Shown: positions 37,747 to 47,550 of the stretch, piece by piece
Position numbering within the stretch: the stretch's first letter is position 1
Layout: the number at the start of each line of letters is the position of its first letter
DNA from: Geoalkalibacter ferrihydriticus DSM 17813
GTDB taxonomy: Bacteria; Desulfobacterota; Desulfuromonadia; Desulfuromonadales; Geoalkalibacteraceae
NCBI RefSeq assembly: GCF_000820505.1
Contig: NZ_JWJD01000005.1
Span: 92,323 to 156,322, forward strand
Direction of reading: 5' to 3'
Length of the DNA stretch: 64,000 nucleotides
Made by a program: the position numbers and the translations under genes
The notes under the pieces: model-generated
What the model was told of the DNA's origin: nothing
Database searches by the model: none
Seen by the model: the letters and a program-made list of their open reading frames with translations, nothing else

Positions 37747-39237
37747 ATGGAACCCATAATCACGTCCAAAGTCCTGCTGGCAACCCTCATCCCCATGGTG
37801 ACGGGGGCACTCGTCATGGCCACGGGCCGCAGCCCCAATCTGCGCGAGAGCTGCTCTTTCGTGGGAGCGGTGCTCACCTTTATTTCGGTGCTGATGCTGG
37901 CGCCTACGGTTCTCGCCGGCGGCGGCTACGCCCTGACCCTGGTGACGCTCTATCCGGGCATCAGCGTTAGTTTTTACCTCGATCCCCTCGGCCTGATCTT
38001 CGCCGGCACCGCGTCGTTTCTGTGGATCCTGGCTTCCATTTACTGCATCGGCTACATGCGCGGCCTTAACGAGCACGCGCAGACGCGCTTCTACGTGTGC
38101 TACGCGGTGTCGGTGGGCGCGGCCATGGGCGCGGCTTTTTCCGCAAACCTCTTCACTCTCTACCTGTTTTACGAGATCGTCTCGATTTTCACCTATCCTC
38201 TGGTCATGCATCATCAGGACAAGGAGGGCTACGCCGGGGCGCGCAAGTATTTAATTTACTTGATGTTCACCTCCAAGGCCTTTCTGTTGCCGGCCATGGC
38301 CCTGGTCTACGTGCTGACCGGCACCCTTGATTTCAACATGGCCGGGATCGCAAGCGGTATCTTCCCCGCCGAGGCGGACCGCCTGCTGGTGATCGTTGCC
38401 TATCTGCTGTGCCTGTTCGGGTTCGCCAAGGCCGGTATCATGCCTTTCCACAACTGGCTGCCCGATGCCATGGTCGCGCCGACTCCGGTCAGCGCCCTGC
38501 TCCATGCGGTGGTGGTGGTCAAGGTCGGGGTGTTCTCCATCTGCCGGGTGATGCTCTCGGTGTTCGGTATCGACCTGCTCGATGTCACCGGCCTGGGCAT
38601 GTTCACCGCGTATTTCGTTTCCTTTACGATTCTGGCCGCCTCGGTCATTGCCCTGACCCAGACCAATCTCAAGGCCCGGCTCGCCTATTCGACGGTCAGC
38701 CAGCTCTCCTATATCGTCCTCGGTGTGGCCATGCTCACCCCTCACGCCATCACCGGTGGGCTGCTGCATATCGCCAACCACGCCTTTGCCAAGATCACGC
38801 TGTTCTTTGCTGCCGGTGCCATTTACGTGGCCTCAGGCAAGAAGGATATCTCCGAACTGGGCGGCCTGGGTTGGCGCATGCCCCTGACTCTCATCGCTTT
38901 TGGCCTGGCGTCGCTGAGCATGATCGGCGCGCCGCCGGTGAGCGGCTTCGTTACCAAGTGGTATCTGGCTCTGGGAGCTATGGATGCCGGCAGTCTGGTG
39001 CTGCTCGTGGTGTTGCTGGCGAGCGGTCTGCTCAATGCCGGCTATTTCGTGCCGATTTTTTATAAAGCTTTTTTTGCCAAGCCGCTTCCCGGGGATGAGG
39101 CGACGGGCAGTCTGGAGAGACAACCGCTGGTTCTGCTCATGGTCGTACCCTTGGTGATAACGGGTCTTATTTCGGTGCTGATCGGTATCTGGCCCGATCT
39201 TTTCTTAAACACGATCAAGCTGATGGTGGGCTCATGA
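37747..39237 (+). CDS. Extra antiporter-like subunit (MrpD/NuoM-type)
   Basis: A 496-residue protein of the proton-conducting NuoL/M/N-MrpA/D superfamily with about 14 hydrophobic helices. Superfamily landmarks are visible: an early Glu helix (NLFTLYLFYEIVSIFTY), the motif KAGIMPFHNWLPDAMVAPTPVSALLH with its conserved Lys, and LLHIANHAFAKITLFFAAGAI. By similarity it is closest to MrpD-like antiporter subunits. Standing between nuoK and the NuoL-like gene, it would be a fourth pumping module. Confidence 0.85.
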   Translation: MEPIITSKVLLATLIPMVTGALVMATGRSPNLRESCSFVGAVLTFISVLMLAPTVLAGGGYALTLVTLYPGISVSFYLDPLGLIFAGTASFLWILASIYCIGYMRGLNEHAQTRFYVCYAVSVGAAMGAAFSANLFTLYLFYEIVSIFTYPLVMHHQDKEGYAGARKYLIYLMFTSKAFLLPAMALVYVLTGTLDFNMAGIASGIFPAEADRLLVIVAYLLCLFGFAKAGIMPFHNWLPDAMVAPTPVSALLHAVVVVKVGVFSICRVMLSVFGIDLLDVTGLGMFTAYFVSFTILAASVIALTQTNLKARLAYSTVSQLSYIVLGVAMLTPHAITGGLLHIANHAFAKITLFFAAGAIYVASGKKDISELGGLGWRMPLTLIAFGLASLSMIGAPPVSGFVTKWYLALGAMDAGSLVLLVVLLASGLLNAGYFVPIFYKAFFAKPLPGDEATGSLERQPLVLLMVVPLVITGLISVLIGIWPDLFLNTIKLMVGS

Positions 39238-39482
39238 TGGCACGCTGGATCGGATATCTGCGCGAGCGCGTAGCTGTACTCAAAGGCATTTTCTTTGTCT
39301 TTCTGGTGTTTGCGGTGGCCTTTGACTTTGTGATTGAACGTCATGACCCTCACTTCTGGGGTGATCAGATCATCGGTTTCTGGTCCCTGTTCGGGTTGCT
39401 GGGCTGCTTGGCGCTGATCGTAATATTCAAAGGACTCTCCCACGTCCTGTTGGAGCGGGAGGAGGATTATTATGACCGCTAG
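39234..39482 (+). CDS. Small two-helix membrane protein in the nuo operon
   Basis: An 82-residue protein with hydrophobic segments near residues 17-31 and 45-67 and a charged C terminus (EREEDYYDR). It overlaps the genes on both sides, so it is almost certainly translated with them. I do not recognise a family. By position it could be an accessory subunit joining the extra antiporter module. Confidence 0.75.
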   Translation: MMARWIGYLRERVAVLKGIFFVFLVFAVAFDFVIERHDPHFWGDQIIGFWSLFGLLGCLALIVIFKGLSHVLLEREEDYYDR

Positions 39483-41235
39483 CATCTTCATCCACCCGGC
39501 GAGCTGGTTCATCCTCGGCGCATTGCTTATGCCCCTGTCTCGGCGTCTTGGGGTGCAGAAGGTCTGGCTGGTGCTCATCCCCCTCATCGCCCTGGCCCTC
39601 ATTCATTTCCTGCCGGAAAGTTTCGGTCGGGTGTCCTATCTCGGCTTTGAACTGCAATTCGGCCGGGTCGACCGGCTGACCTTTATCTTTCTTCACGTCT
39701 TTGCGCTGATGGCCCTGATGGGCAGCATTTTTGCCTTGCAGGTCAAGGAGAGCGGCCAGCATATCGCCGCCTTTCTCTATGTAGCCGGCTCCTTCGGCGT
39801 CACGCTGGCCGGAGATTATCTGACGCTGTTCATTTTCTGGGAACTGATGGCTTTTGCCTCGACTTTCCTCATCTGGTATCGCAAGAAGCAGCGCTCCATC
39901 GAGGCCGGATATCGCTATCTGCTGGTCCATGTTGCCGGTGGCCTGGTGCTGCTGGCGGGGATTTTTCTGCTGTATCAGAGCGGCCATGATCTGTCCTTCG
40001 GCATGTTCACCCAGGAGGGCGCGGGCTGGGCCGAATACCTGGTGATGATCGGCTTTATCCTCAACGCCGCGGTGCCGCCGATTCACGCCTGGCTGCCCGA
40101 CGCCTATCCCGAGGCCACCGTGACCGGCGCGGTGTTCATGTGCGCCTTCACCACCAAGACTGCGGTCTACGTGCTGGCGCGAGGTTTTCCCGGATTTGAG
40201 GTGCTGGCCATTCTCGGCGCTGTCATGGCCCTCTACGGCGTCGCCTACGCCGTCATCGAAAACGATGCGCGGCGCATTCTTGCCTATCACGTGGTCAGTC
40301 AGGTCGGCTACATGGTGTGCGGGGTCGGCATCGGCACCGCCATGGCCCTCAACGGCACGGCCGCCCACGCCTACGCTCATATCGTCTACAAGGCGCTGCT
40401 CTTCATGGGCGCGGGCGCGGTTCTGGAAATGACCGGACGCTCCAAGCTCAGCGAACTCGGCGGACTCTATAAATACATGCCGTGGACGATGGTGTTCACC
40501 GTCATCGGCGGCCTGGCCATTTCGGGCTTCCCCCTGACCAGCGGCTTCATCAGCAAGTCTATGATCGTCGCCGCAGCGGGCGAGAATCATCAGATCATCT
40601 TGCTGATTATGCTGACCCTGGCCGGGGTCGGTACCTTTCTCTCCGTCGGCATCAAGCTGCCGTATTTCATCTGGTTCGGCCGCGATTCGGGCGTGCAGGC
40701 CAAGGAGGCGCCCTGGAACATGCAACTCGCCATGGCCATGGCGGCCTTTGTCTGCATTTTCCTCGGGATGTTTCCCGGGGCGCTCTACAGCATGCTGCCC
40801 TATCCGGTGGAGTATCAGCCTTACACCGCTTACCATCTTTCGGAGACCTTCCAGATTTTCGGCTTCACCGGTTTGGGTTTTTATCTGATGGTTAAATATC
40901 TTAAACCCCACAGCGTCTATGTTCTGGATATCGACTGGTTTTACCGCAAGGGTTCGCTGCGTTTCATGCGCTTTGCCGCGGGTCCGGTGGTTGCGGCCAA
41001 CGAATGGGTGAGCAACGTTTATCGCACCATAGGTACGCGCCTGACCATGGCGGCGGCACGTGCTTTCACCTGGTTTGACCGCGAGGGCATCGACTGGACC
41101 ATCGACGGCGCCGCGCGTGGCGTGGTCGACGGCGGCGACCGGCTGCGTCGCCTGCAGACCGGGCGCATCCAGCAGTACATCGGCGGCGCGGTGCTGGCGC
41201 TGCTGGCGGTGCTGGTGGTAGTGCTTTTTATTTAG
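39472..41235 (+). CDS. NuoL-like proton-translocating subunit
   Basis: A 587-residue antiporter-like protein. Helix landmarks are FIFWELMAFASTFLIWYRKK, NAAVPPIHAWLPDAYPEATV and AHIVYKALLFMGAGAVLEM. A C-terminal extension of about 120 residues, ending in RRLQTGRIQQYI and a final hydrophobic helix, resembles the end of NuoL that forms the lateral helix. I therefore read it as the NuoL equivalent. It is often annotated Na+/H+ antiporter subunit D. It overlaps the 82-residue gene by 11 bases. Confidence 0.85.
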   Translation: MTASIFIHPASWFILGALLMPLSRRLGVQKVWLVLIPLIALALIHFLPESFGRVSYLGFELQFGRVDRLTFIFLHVFALMALMGSIFALQVKESGQHIAAFLYVAGSFGVTLAGDYLTLFIFWELMAFASTFLIWYRKKQRSIEAGYRYLLVHVAGGLVLLAGIFLLYQSGHDLSFGMFTQEGAGWAEYLVMIGFILNAAVPPIHAWLPDAYPEATVTGAVFMCAFTTKTAVYVLARGFPGFEVLAILGAVMALYGVAYAVIENDARRILAYHVVSQVGYMVCGVGIGTAMALNGTAAHAYAHIVYKALLFMGAGAVLEMTGRSKLSELGGLYKYMPWTMVFTVIGGLAISGFPLTSGFISKSMIVAAAGENHQIILLIMLTLAGVGTFLSVGIKLPYFIWFGRDSGVQAKEAPWNMQLAMAMAAFVCIFLGMFPGALYSMLPYPVEYQPYTAYHLSETFQIFGFTGLGFYLMVKYLKPHSVYVLDIDWFYRKGSLRFMRFAAGPVVAANEWVSNVYRTIGTRLTMAAARAFTWFDREGIDWTIDGAARGVVDGGDRLRRLQTGRIQQYIGGAVLALLAVLVVVLFI

Positions 41236-41264
41236 GCACATACCGGCACTGTAAATACACGAAC

Positions 41265-41398
41265 GTAACTATTCAGCGGCAATGCTCAGTCGTGCCGCAG
41301 GCCGTGGCGGTTGCGTGTCACGGTGAATGTTTGAGCCGCAGGCGAGTTTTCACCGCAGGCGGTGCCGCCGCGGCCTGCGCTGCATGCTGAACAGTTAC
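41265..41398 (+). mobile_element. GTAAC-terminal MITE-like element, copy A (full length, 134 bp)
   Basis: Begins GTAACTATTCAGC and ends GCTGAACAGTTAC, so the ends are near-perfect 13-base inverted repeats. It shares the internal AATGTTTGAGCCGCAGGCGA block with copies B and C, and is exactly the same length as copy B. There is no coding capacity. It sits in the gap between the NuoL-like gene and nuoM. Confidence 0.75.
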
Positions 41399-41411
41399 CA
41401 GGAAGCAAACC

Positions 41412-41460
41412 GTAGGGGCGGCGCATGCGCCGCCCTGGGCAAGGCATGCCTTGCCCCTAC
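41412..41460. repeat. GTAGGGGC palindromic repeat, copy 2
   Basis: 49 bases bounded by GTAGGGGC and GCCCCTAC with inner palindromes GGCGCATGCGCC and GGCAAGGCATGCCTTGCC. It lies 13 bases after element copy A and just before nuoM. Confidence 0.9.
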
Positions 41461-41475
41461 ATCCAAGGAACCATC

Positions 41476-43092
41476 GTGGAACAGTATCTGATCTTCAATG
41501 ACCTGAGCTACCCCATCATCTCGGTGCTGTTATTGCTGCCGCTGATCGGCGCGCTGCTGGCGCTGCTGTTCAAGAGCGACCGGGCGCTGCTGCTCTGGGG
41601 GTTCGCGGTGACCCTGGTGACGGCCCTGGCTTCCTTGCCCCTCTACACTCAGTTCGATGCGTCCACCGCCCAGTACCAGTTCGTCGAACTGCGTACCTGG
41701 CTGCCGGCCCTGGGGCTCGATTACGTGGTTGGAGTCGACGGCATCAGCATGCTCCTGGTCATGCTCACCACGTTTGTCATGCCCCTGTGCGTGCTCTGCT
41801 CCTGGAGCTACATCAAGGAGCGCATGAAGGAATTCATCTTCGTGCTGCTGGTCATCGAAACCGCCATGATCGGGGTGTTTGTCAGTCTCAACACGCTGCT
41901 GTTTTTCCTGTTCTGGGAAGCCATGCTGATTCCCATGTATTTGATGATCGCCATCTGGGGCGGACCGCGCAAGGACTACGCCTCCATCAAGTATTTCCTT
42001 TACACCTTCGCCGGCAGCATCTTCTTTCTGGCATCGATCATCGCGCTCTACGTGCATACCGGCACCTTCTTTATCCCCGAACTCATGGGGCAGCCCTACA
42101 GCTTTACCTTCCAGGCCTGGATCTTCCTCGGCTGCACCCTGGCCTTTGCCGTCAAGGTGCCCATGTTTCCCCTGCACACCTGGTTGCCCGCCGCCCACGT
42201 TGAGGCGCCCACCGCCGGCAGTGTGATTCTGGCGAGCATCATGCTCAAGTTGGGCGGCTACGGATTCTTGCGTTTCTGCCTGCCCATGGCACCGGAAGCG
42301 ACCTACTATTTCATGCCCTGGCTCCTCGCCCTGTCGCTGATCTCCATTGTGGTCGGCGGTTATCTGGCCCTGGGTCAGACCGATATCAAAAAGCTGATCG
42401 CCTATTCAAGCGTCGGTCACATGGGTTTTGTCACCCTGGGGATCTTTCTGCTCAACGACCAGGGCATCAAGGGTGCAATGCTGCAGATGATCAACCACGG
42501 CATCACCACCGGCGCCCTGTTTATCCTCATCGGCATTATCTACGAGCGCACCCACAGCCGCGAGATCAGTGTCAATTCGGCCCTCGGCGCGATGATGCCG
42601 ATTTTCGTGCTGTTCCTCGGTATTTTCAGTCTCTCATCCTTCGGCTTCCCCGGCACCAACAGCTTCGTCAGTGAGTTCCTGGTGCTGCTTGCCGCTTTTT
42701 CCAAGTATCCCCTGGTCGGCGCTCTGGCGGTGGTCGGTGCGATTCTCGCCGCCGCCTATATGCTGCGCCTTCTGCAGCGCATGGTGTGGGCCGATTCGGA
42801 CGGCCACGGGCATCATGCCGAGGATTCCCAGGAAGGGCAGGAGGGTGGTCACCACGTGCTGCGCGACCTCAATCTGCGTGAGATCGGCACCCTGAGCTTT
42901 CTGACGATCTTCGTGTTCTGGATCGGCTTTTATCCCGCCCCCCTGCTCGACGTCATGGATGCCAGCGTCGCCCATCTGCTGCAGCAGATGGAGGCCGGCG
43001 TGGGCGAGGAAACCCTGCATGTCATGAGCGGGCTAGGCGACAAGCTGGGAGAGCTGTTCTCTTCATCGGCGCCGCCCGCGGCCAACTTCTGA
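41476..43092 (+). CDS. nuoM: Complex I subunit M
   Basis: A 538-residue NuoM with the key Glu helix LFFLFWEAMLIPMYLMI, the Lys-bearing KVPMFPLHTWLPAAHVEAPT and the MINHGITTGALFILIGIIYER segment. A His- and Gln-rich cytoplasmic-type insertion lies near residue 455. I start at the GTG at 41476 with AAGGAA upstream. The frame reaching 41425 would translate the palindromic repeat and is rejected. It is one of the three canonical proton-pumping subunits. Confidence 0.93.
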   Translation: MEQYLIFNDLSYPIISVLLLLPLIGALLALLFKSDRALLLWGFAVTLVTALASLPLYTQFDASTAQYQFVELRTWLPALGLDYVVGVDGISMLLVMLTTFVMPLCVLCSWSYIKERMKEFIFVLLVIETAMIGVFVSLNTLLFFLFWEAMLIPMYLMIAIWGGPRKDYASIKYFLYTFAGSIFFLASIIALYVHTGTFFIPELMGQPYSFTFQAWIFLGCTLAFAVKVPMFPLHTWLPAAHVEAPTAGSVILASIMLKLGGYGFLRFCLPMAPEATYYFMPWLLALSLISIVVGGYLALGQTDIKKLIAYSSVGHMGFVTLGIFLLNDQGIKGAMLQMINHGITTGALFILIGIIYERTHSREISVNSALGAMMPIFVLFLGIFSLSSFGFPGTNSFVSEFLVLLAAFSKYPLVGALAVVGAILAAAYMLRLLQRMVWADSDGHGHHAEDSQEGQEGGHHVLRDLNLREIGTLSFLTIFVFWIGFYPAPLLDVMDASVAHLLQQMEAGVGEETLHVMSGLGDKLGELFSSSAPPAANF

Positions 43093-43105
43093 TTTCGGAC
43101 GCATT

Positions 43106-44524
43106 ATGGAAACCATGCTTTTTCTGCCCGAACTGCTGCTGATCCTGCTCGCCCTGATATGCTTCTTCGCTTCCCTGGGACGGCCGCGCACCGGTTTTCT
43201 CCAGGGGGCGGTCATGGTGTTCTCGACCCTGGCCCTGCTTGCCTCCGCCGTCACCTTCAATCAGGCGGGAAGGCTGTTCTACGACGCCTACCAGATCGAC
43301 ATGCTCTCCCAGTTGTTCAAAATGATTCTCTGCGCCGGGCTGGTGCTGGTGGCCTGGGCGGGGCCTGGGCTGCGCGGCATCGAACAGCGCCTGCGCCCCG
43401 AATACTACTTTTTCCTCACTCTCAGCACCCTGGGGCTGGTCATGCTGAGCAGCGCGGTGGAGTTGGTGACCATCTTCCTCGCCCTGGAAATCTCTTCCTA
43501 CGCCCTGTTTGTCGCCATTCCTTTCCGCCAGCCGCAGCACAGCCGCGAGCAGTACGAGGCGGGCATCAAGTACGTCCTGTTTGGCGCCGCGGCTTCGGGC
43601 CTGAGCCTGTTCGGCATGAGCTACATCTTCGGTCTGAGCGGGACCACCTATCTTGCCCAACTTGGTCCTCTGCTGCCCGAGTTGATCGCCTCCCAGCCCC
43701 TGGCGGTGCCGGGCATGGTGCTGCTGCTGTGCGGATTTTTCTATAAACTGGCGCTGTTTCCCATGCATTTCTGGACACCCGATGTCTACCAGGGCGCGGC
43801 CAATGAAACGGCTGGTTTCGTCGCCACCCTGCCCAAGCTGGGCGCGGTCATTCTGTTGCTGCGCCTGGTGAGTCTTGCCGGGGTAGACATCACGCAATTG
43901 ACCTGGGTTCTGGGAATTCTCGCAGTGCTGTCCATGACCGTCGGCAATCTGGCCGCTCTGGTGCAAAACGATATCAAGCGCCTGCTCGCCTATTCGAGCA
44001 TCGCCCATGCCGGCTATATGCTGCTTGGCATCCTCGCCGGCAATCCACTCGGTCAGGCGGGAGCCATTTATTACGCACTGGGCTATCTGCTGATGAATCT
44101 GGCCTGCTTTTTCGTTCTCTATCACCTCAGCGGCGATAGCCGCAATCTGTCCCTGGACGACCTCAAGGGTCTTTATCGGCGCTCTCCTCTGCTCGCCTTC
44201 ACTCTGGCCGCTGGCGCATTCAGCCTCGCCGGAATTCCGCCGACCATCGGTTTTACCGGCAAATTCGTGGTGTTCACCGCCGCTTTCCAGCAGGGTTTCC
44301 ATGGGCTGGTGGTTCTCGGCCTGGTCAATGCCGCGATTTCCATTTTCTTCTATCTGAAGATTGTGCGTGCCGCCTACCTGAGCGCGGAAGAGGGTGGCGA
44401 AACTCTGTCCCTGGGATTCGGCACCCGCCTGCTCGGCTATGTGCTGATTCTGGCCATCGTCCTGCTGGGTGTGTTGCCCCAGGGTTTTCTGGCCCTGGCC
44501 AAGGCGGCGGTGGCGATTTTATAG
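43106..44524 (+). CDS. nuoN: Complex I subunit N
   Basis: A 472-residue NuoN with 14 hydrophobic helices. Landmarks are LVTIFLALEISSYALFVAI, KLALFPMHFWTPDVYQGA and the GIPPTIGFTGKFVVF loop. It is the last nuo gene and follows nuoM by 13 bases with only a weak ribosome site. Confidence 0.94.
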   Translation: METMLFLPELLLILLALICFFASLGRPRTGFLQGAVMVFSTLALLASAVTFNQAGRLFYDAYQIDMLSQLFKMILCAGLVLVAWAGPGLRGIEQRLRPEYYFFLTLSTLGLVMLSSAVELVTIFLALEISSYALFVAIPFRQPQHSREQYEAGIKYVLFGAAASGLSLFGMSYIFGLSGTTYLAQLGPLLPELIASQPLAVPGMVLLLCGFFYKLALFPMHFWTPDVYQGAANETAGFVATLPKLGAVILLLRLVSLAGVDITQLTWVLGILAVLSMTVGNLAALVQNDIKRLLAYSSIAHAGYMLLGILAGNPLGQAGAIYYALGYLLMNLACFFVLYHLSGDSRNLSLDDLKGLYRRSPLLAFTLAAGAFSLAGIPPTIGFTGKFVVFTAAFQQGFHGLVVLGLVNAAISIFFYLKIVRAAYLSAEEGGETLSLGFGTRLLGYVLILAIVLLGVLPQGFLALAKAAVAIL

Positions 44525-44701
44525 CTTTTTACCCCCCCCTAACCAACGTCATTGCATCCCTGGGCCAGTGCGCTTTGGCCGCTGGCTGCAGCGTTGCAGC
44601 AATCTTTGGCCATAAAAATTACCGTCGATGTCCCCCTCTCTCGACGCATCATGGCGCAAGATCTGAAAAATATTCTGCAGCTTATTTTCCGCGTTTGCCG
44701 G

Positions 44702-44707
44702 TATAAT
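44702..44707 (+). promoter_or_regulatory. Candidate -10 box for the radical SAM gene
   Basis: A perfect TATAAT 43 bases before the start codon. No clear -35 box at the usual distance. Confidence 0.3.
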
Positions 44708-44750
44708 TCGCTTCACCTTAGGGCCATTTCGACTGTTTTCATGGAGGTCT

Positions 44751-46130
44751 ATGGAGCGAGATCAGATCATTGCCCGCAATCGCGAGGAATACGGCGAGCG
44801 TTACGCGCTGCTGAAATTTCCCACTGCGGAACAGGCCGCCGCGGCGCGTGCCCGGCGCGACGAACTTCTCAACGCGCTGGCGGGCAAGGCGGCCATCGGT
44901 TGTGGCGGCACCAAGCTCGACTGCAACCGCCTCGCGCCCGGTTGTGCTATTTGCGTAGCGGGCGCCTGGTCGTGCCTGTTTATCAACGGCAAGTGCAATT
45001 GCACCTGTTTCTATTGCCCCTCCGAACAGGAGCAGATTGGGCGACCCATCACCAACTCCCTTGAATTTCCCGAGCCTCAAGACTATGTCGATTATATCGC
45101 CACCTTCGGCTTCCGCGGTGTGAGTTTCAGCGGCGGGGAACCTCTGCTCACTCCCGAGCGCACTCTGAGTTATCTCAAGGCGGTCAAGAAGCGCTTCGGC
45201 GGCGTTGTCCACACCTGGCTCTACACCAACGGGACCTTGCTTACTGGGGAGATTCTTGGGCAGCTGCGCGACGCGGGTCTCGACGAGATCCGTTTCGATA
45301 TCGGCGCCACCGATTATCATCTCACCAAGGCCGCGTCTGCGGTGGCGATGATTCCCACCGTGACGGTGGAAATTCCCGCAGTACCTGAAGAAAAGGAACA
45401 GCTCCGCGTCAAAATCAGGGAAATGGCCGCGCAAGGCATCGCCCACCTCAATCTGCACCAACTGCGTTTGACCCCGTATAGTTTCGATAAATTTCAGGGA
45501 CGCGGCTACACCTTTCTGCATGGCGAAAAGGTTACCGTCCTTGAATCGGAACTCACCGCCCTGGAATTGCTGCGCGACAGTCTCGCCGGCGACATCGACC
45601 TGCCCATCAACTACTGCTCTTTTGTCTACAAAAATCGCTGCCAGGCCCAGGCGGCGCGTCGACGCAACGGTCCATTCGTCAAAAAGGAACATGAGGCTTT
45701 AAGTACGGCGGGATACATCCGCAGCCTGGCGTTGACCGGCAGCCCAGAAGGGCTCCAGCGCCGGTGCCGGGATTTTGAGCAACACGGCGCCGCCGCCGGG
45801 ATGTGGAATCTGAGCCGCGCCAAGGACCGTCTGTTCTTTCACCCCGACCTGGTGCACCTGGTGGCCGTGGATGAGCAGGAACTGCGCGTGAGTTATGCTG
45901 AGGCGGCGCAGCGGGCGGCGGTCAGCTACCGCAACCCTTTTACCGAGGTGCGTATCAATGGGGGACGCAAGATCATTATCGAGCGCCGCGCGGTTTGCAA
46001 CGAAACCACTCTGACCGGCGGCAAGGCAATGGATTTTCTTCACAATTTGCGGAATGGGGGGGATTTCTCGCAATTTTCCGCCATCCAGCCCTATGAGGTT
46101 CTCAAGGAGGGGCTGCAGGATTACTTTTGA
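44751..46130 (+). CDS. Radical SAM protein of unknown function beside nif
   Basis: A 459-residue radical SAM enzyme. The cluster motif CNCTCFYC supplies a CX3CX2C set near residue 82-89, preceded by other Cys (GCGGTKLDC and GCAICVAG) and followed by SFSGGEPLL, the SAM-binding GGE motif. A later Cys in INYCSFVYKNRC could hold a second cluster. The C-terminal 150 residues match nothing I know. GGAGG precedes the ATG. It lies 445 bases upstream of nifH on the same strand but before the nifH sigma-54 promoter, so it is likely a separate unit. Confidence 0.8.
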   Translation: MERDQIIARNREEYGERYALLKFPTAEQAAAARARRDELLNALAGKAAIGCGGTKLDCNRLAPGCAICVAGAWSCLFINGKCNCTCFYCPSEQEQIGRPITNSLEFPEPQDYVDYIATFGFRGVSFSGGEPLLTPERTLSYLKAVKKRFGGVVHTWLYTNGTLLTGEILGQLRDAGLDEIRFDIGATDYHLTKAASAVAMIPTVTVEIPAVPEEKEQLRVKIREMAAQGIAHLNLHQLRLTPYSFDKFQGRGYTFLHGEKVTVLESELTALELLRDSLAGDIDLPINYCSFVYKNRCQAQAARRRNGPFVKKEHEALSTAGYIRSLALTGSPEGLQRRCRDFEQHGAAAGMWNLSRAKDRLFFHPDLVHLVAVDEQELRVSYAEAAQRAAVSYRNPFTEVRINGGRKIIIERRAVCNETTLTGGKAMDFLHNLRNGGDFSQFSAIQPYEVLKEGLQDYF

Positions 46131-46159
46131 GAGCGTTGCTGATTGTTTGCTGCGCAGGG

Positions 46160-46180
46160 GGTGCTCAAGATGTAAGCACC
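46160..46180. other. Hairpin downstream of the radical SAM gene
   Basis: GGTGCT and AGCACC around a nine-base loop, 30 bases after the stop codon. There is no U tract, so it may be a weak terminator or a transcript end stabiliser. The rest of 46131-46264 shows nothing recognisable. Confidence 0.35.
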
Positions 46181-46233
46181 TGTTGGGTGCGGCGGGAACC
46201 GTGAGGCACCTGCGATCTTTTGAAAAACCTTGA

Positions 46234-47454
<1,221 letters not shown>

Positions 47455-47463
47455 CGCGGCTTT

Positions 47464-47512
47464 GTAGGGGCGACGCATGCGTCGCCCAGGGCAAGGCATG
47501 CCTTGCCCCTAC
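47464..47512. repeat. GTAGGGGC palindromic repeat, copy 3
   Basis: 49 bases bounded by GTAGGGGC and GCCCCTAC with GACGCATGCGTC and GGCAAGGCATGCCTTGCC inside. It lies between nifH and nifD, where it could form a strong RNA hairpin affecting the NifH:NifDK ratio. Confidence 0.9.
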
Positions 47513-47550
47513 GGGAAACATGGATCAACACCCACAAACAGGAGCTGCTT

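Noticed and set aside
39427-41241. Minus-strand open frame (604 codons) opposite the NuoL-like gene
   Set aside because: It is Gln/His-rich nonsense composition, antisense to a membrane protein, a common artefact in GC-rich genomes.
44540-44600. Sigma-54-like sequence TGGCCGCTGGCTGC upstream of the radical SAM gene
   Set aside because: The GG-GC spacing is nine, not ten, and the -24 element lacks the CAC, so it is unlikely to be functional.
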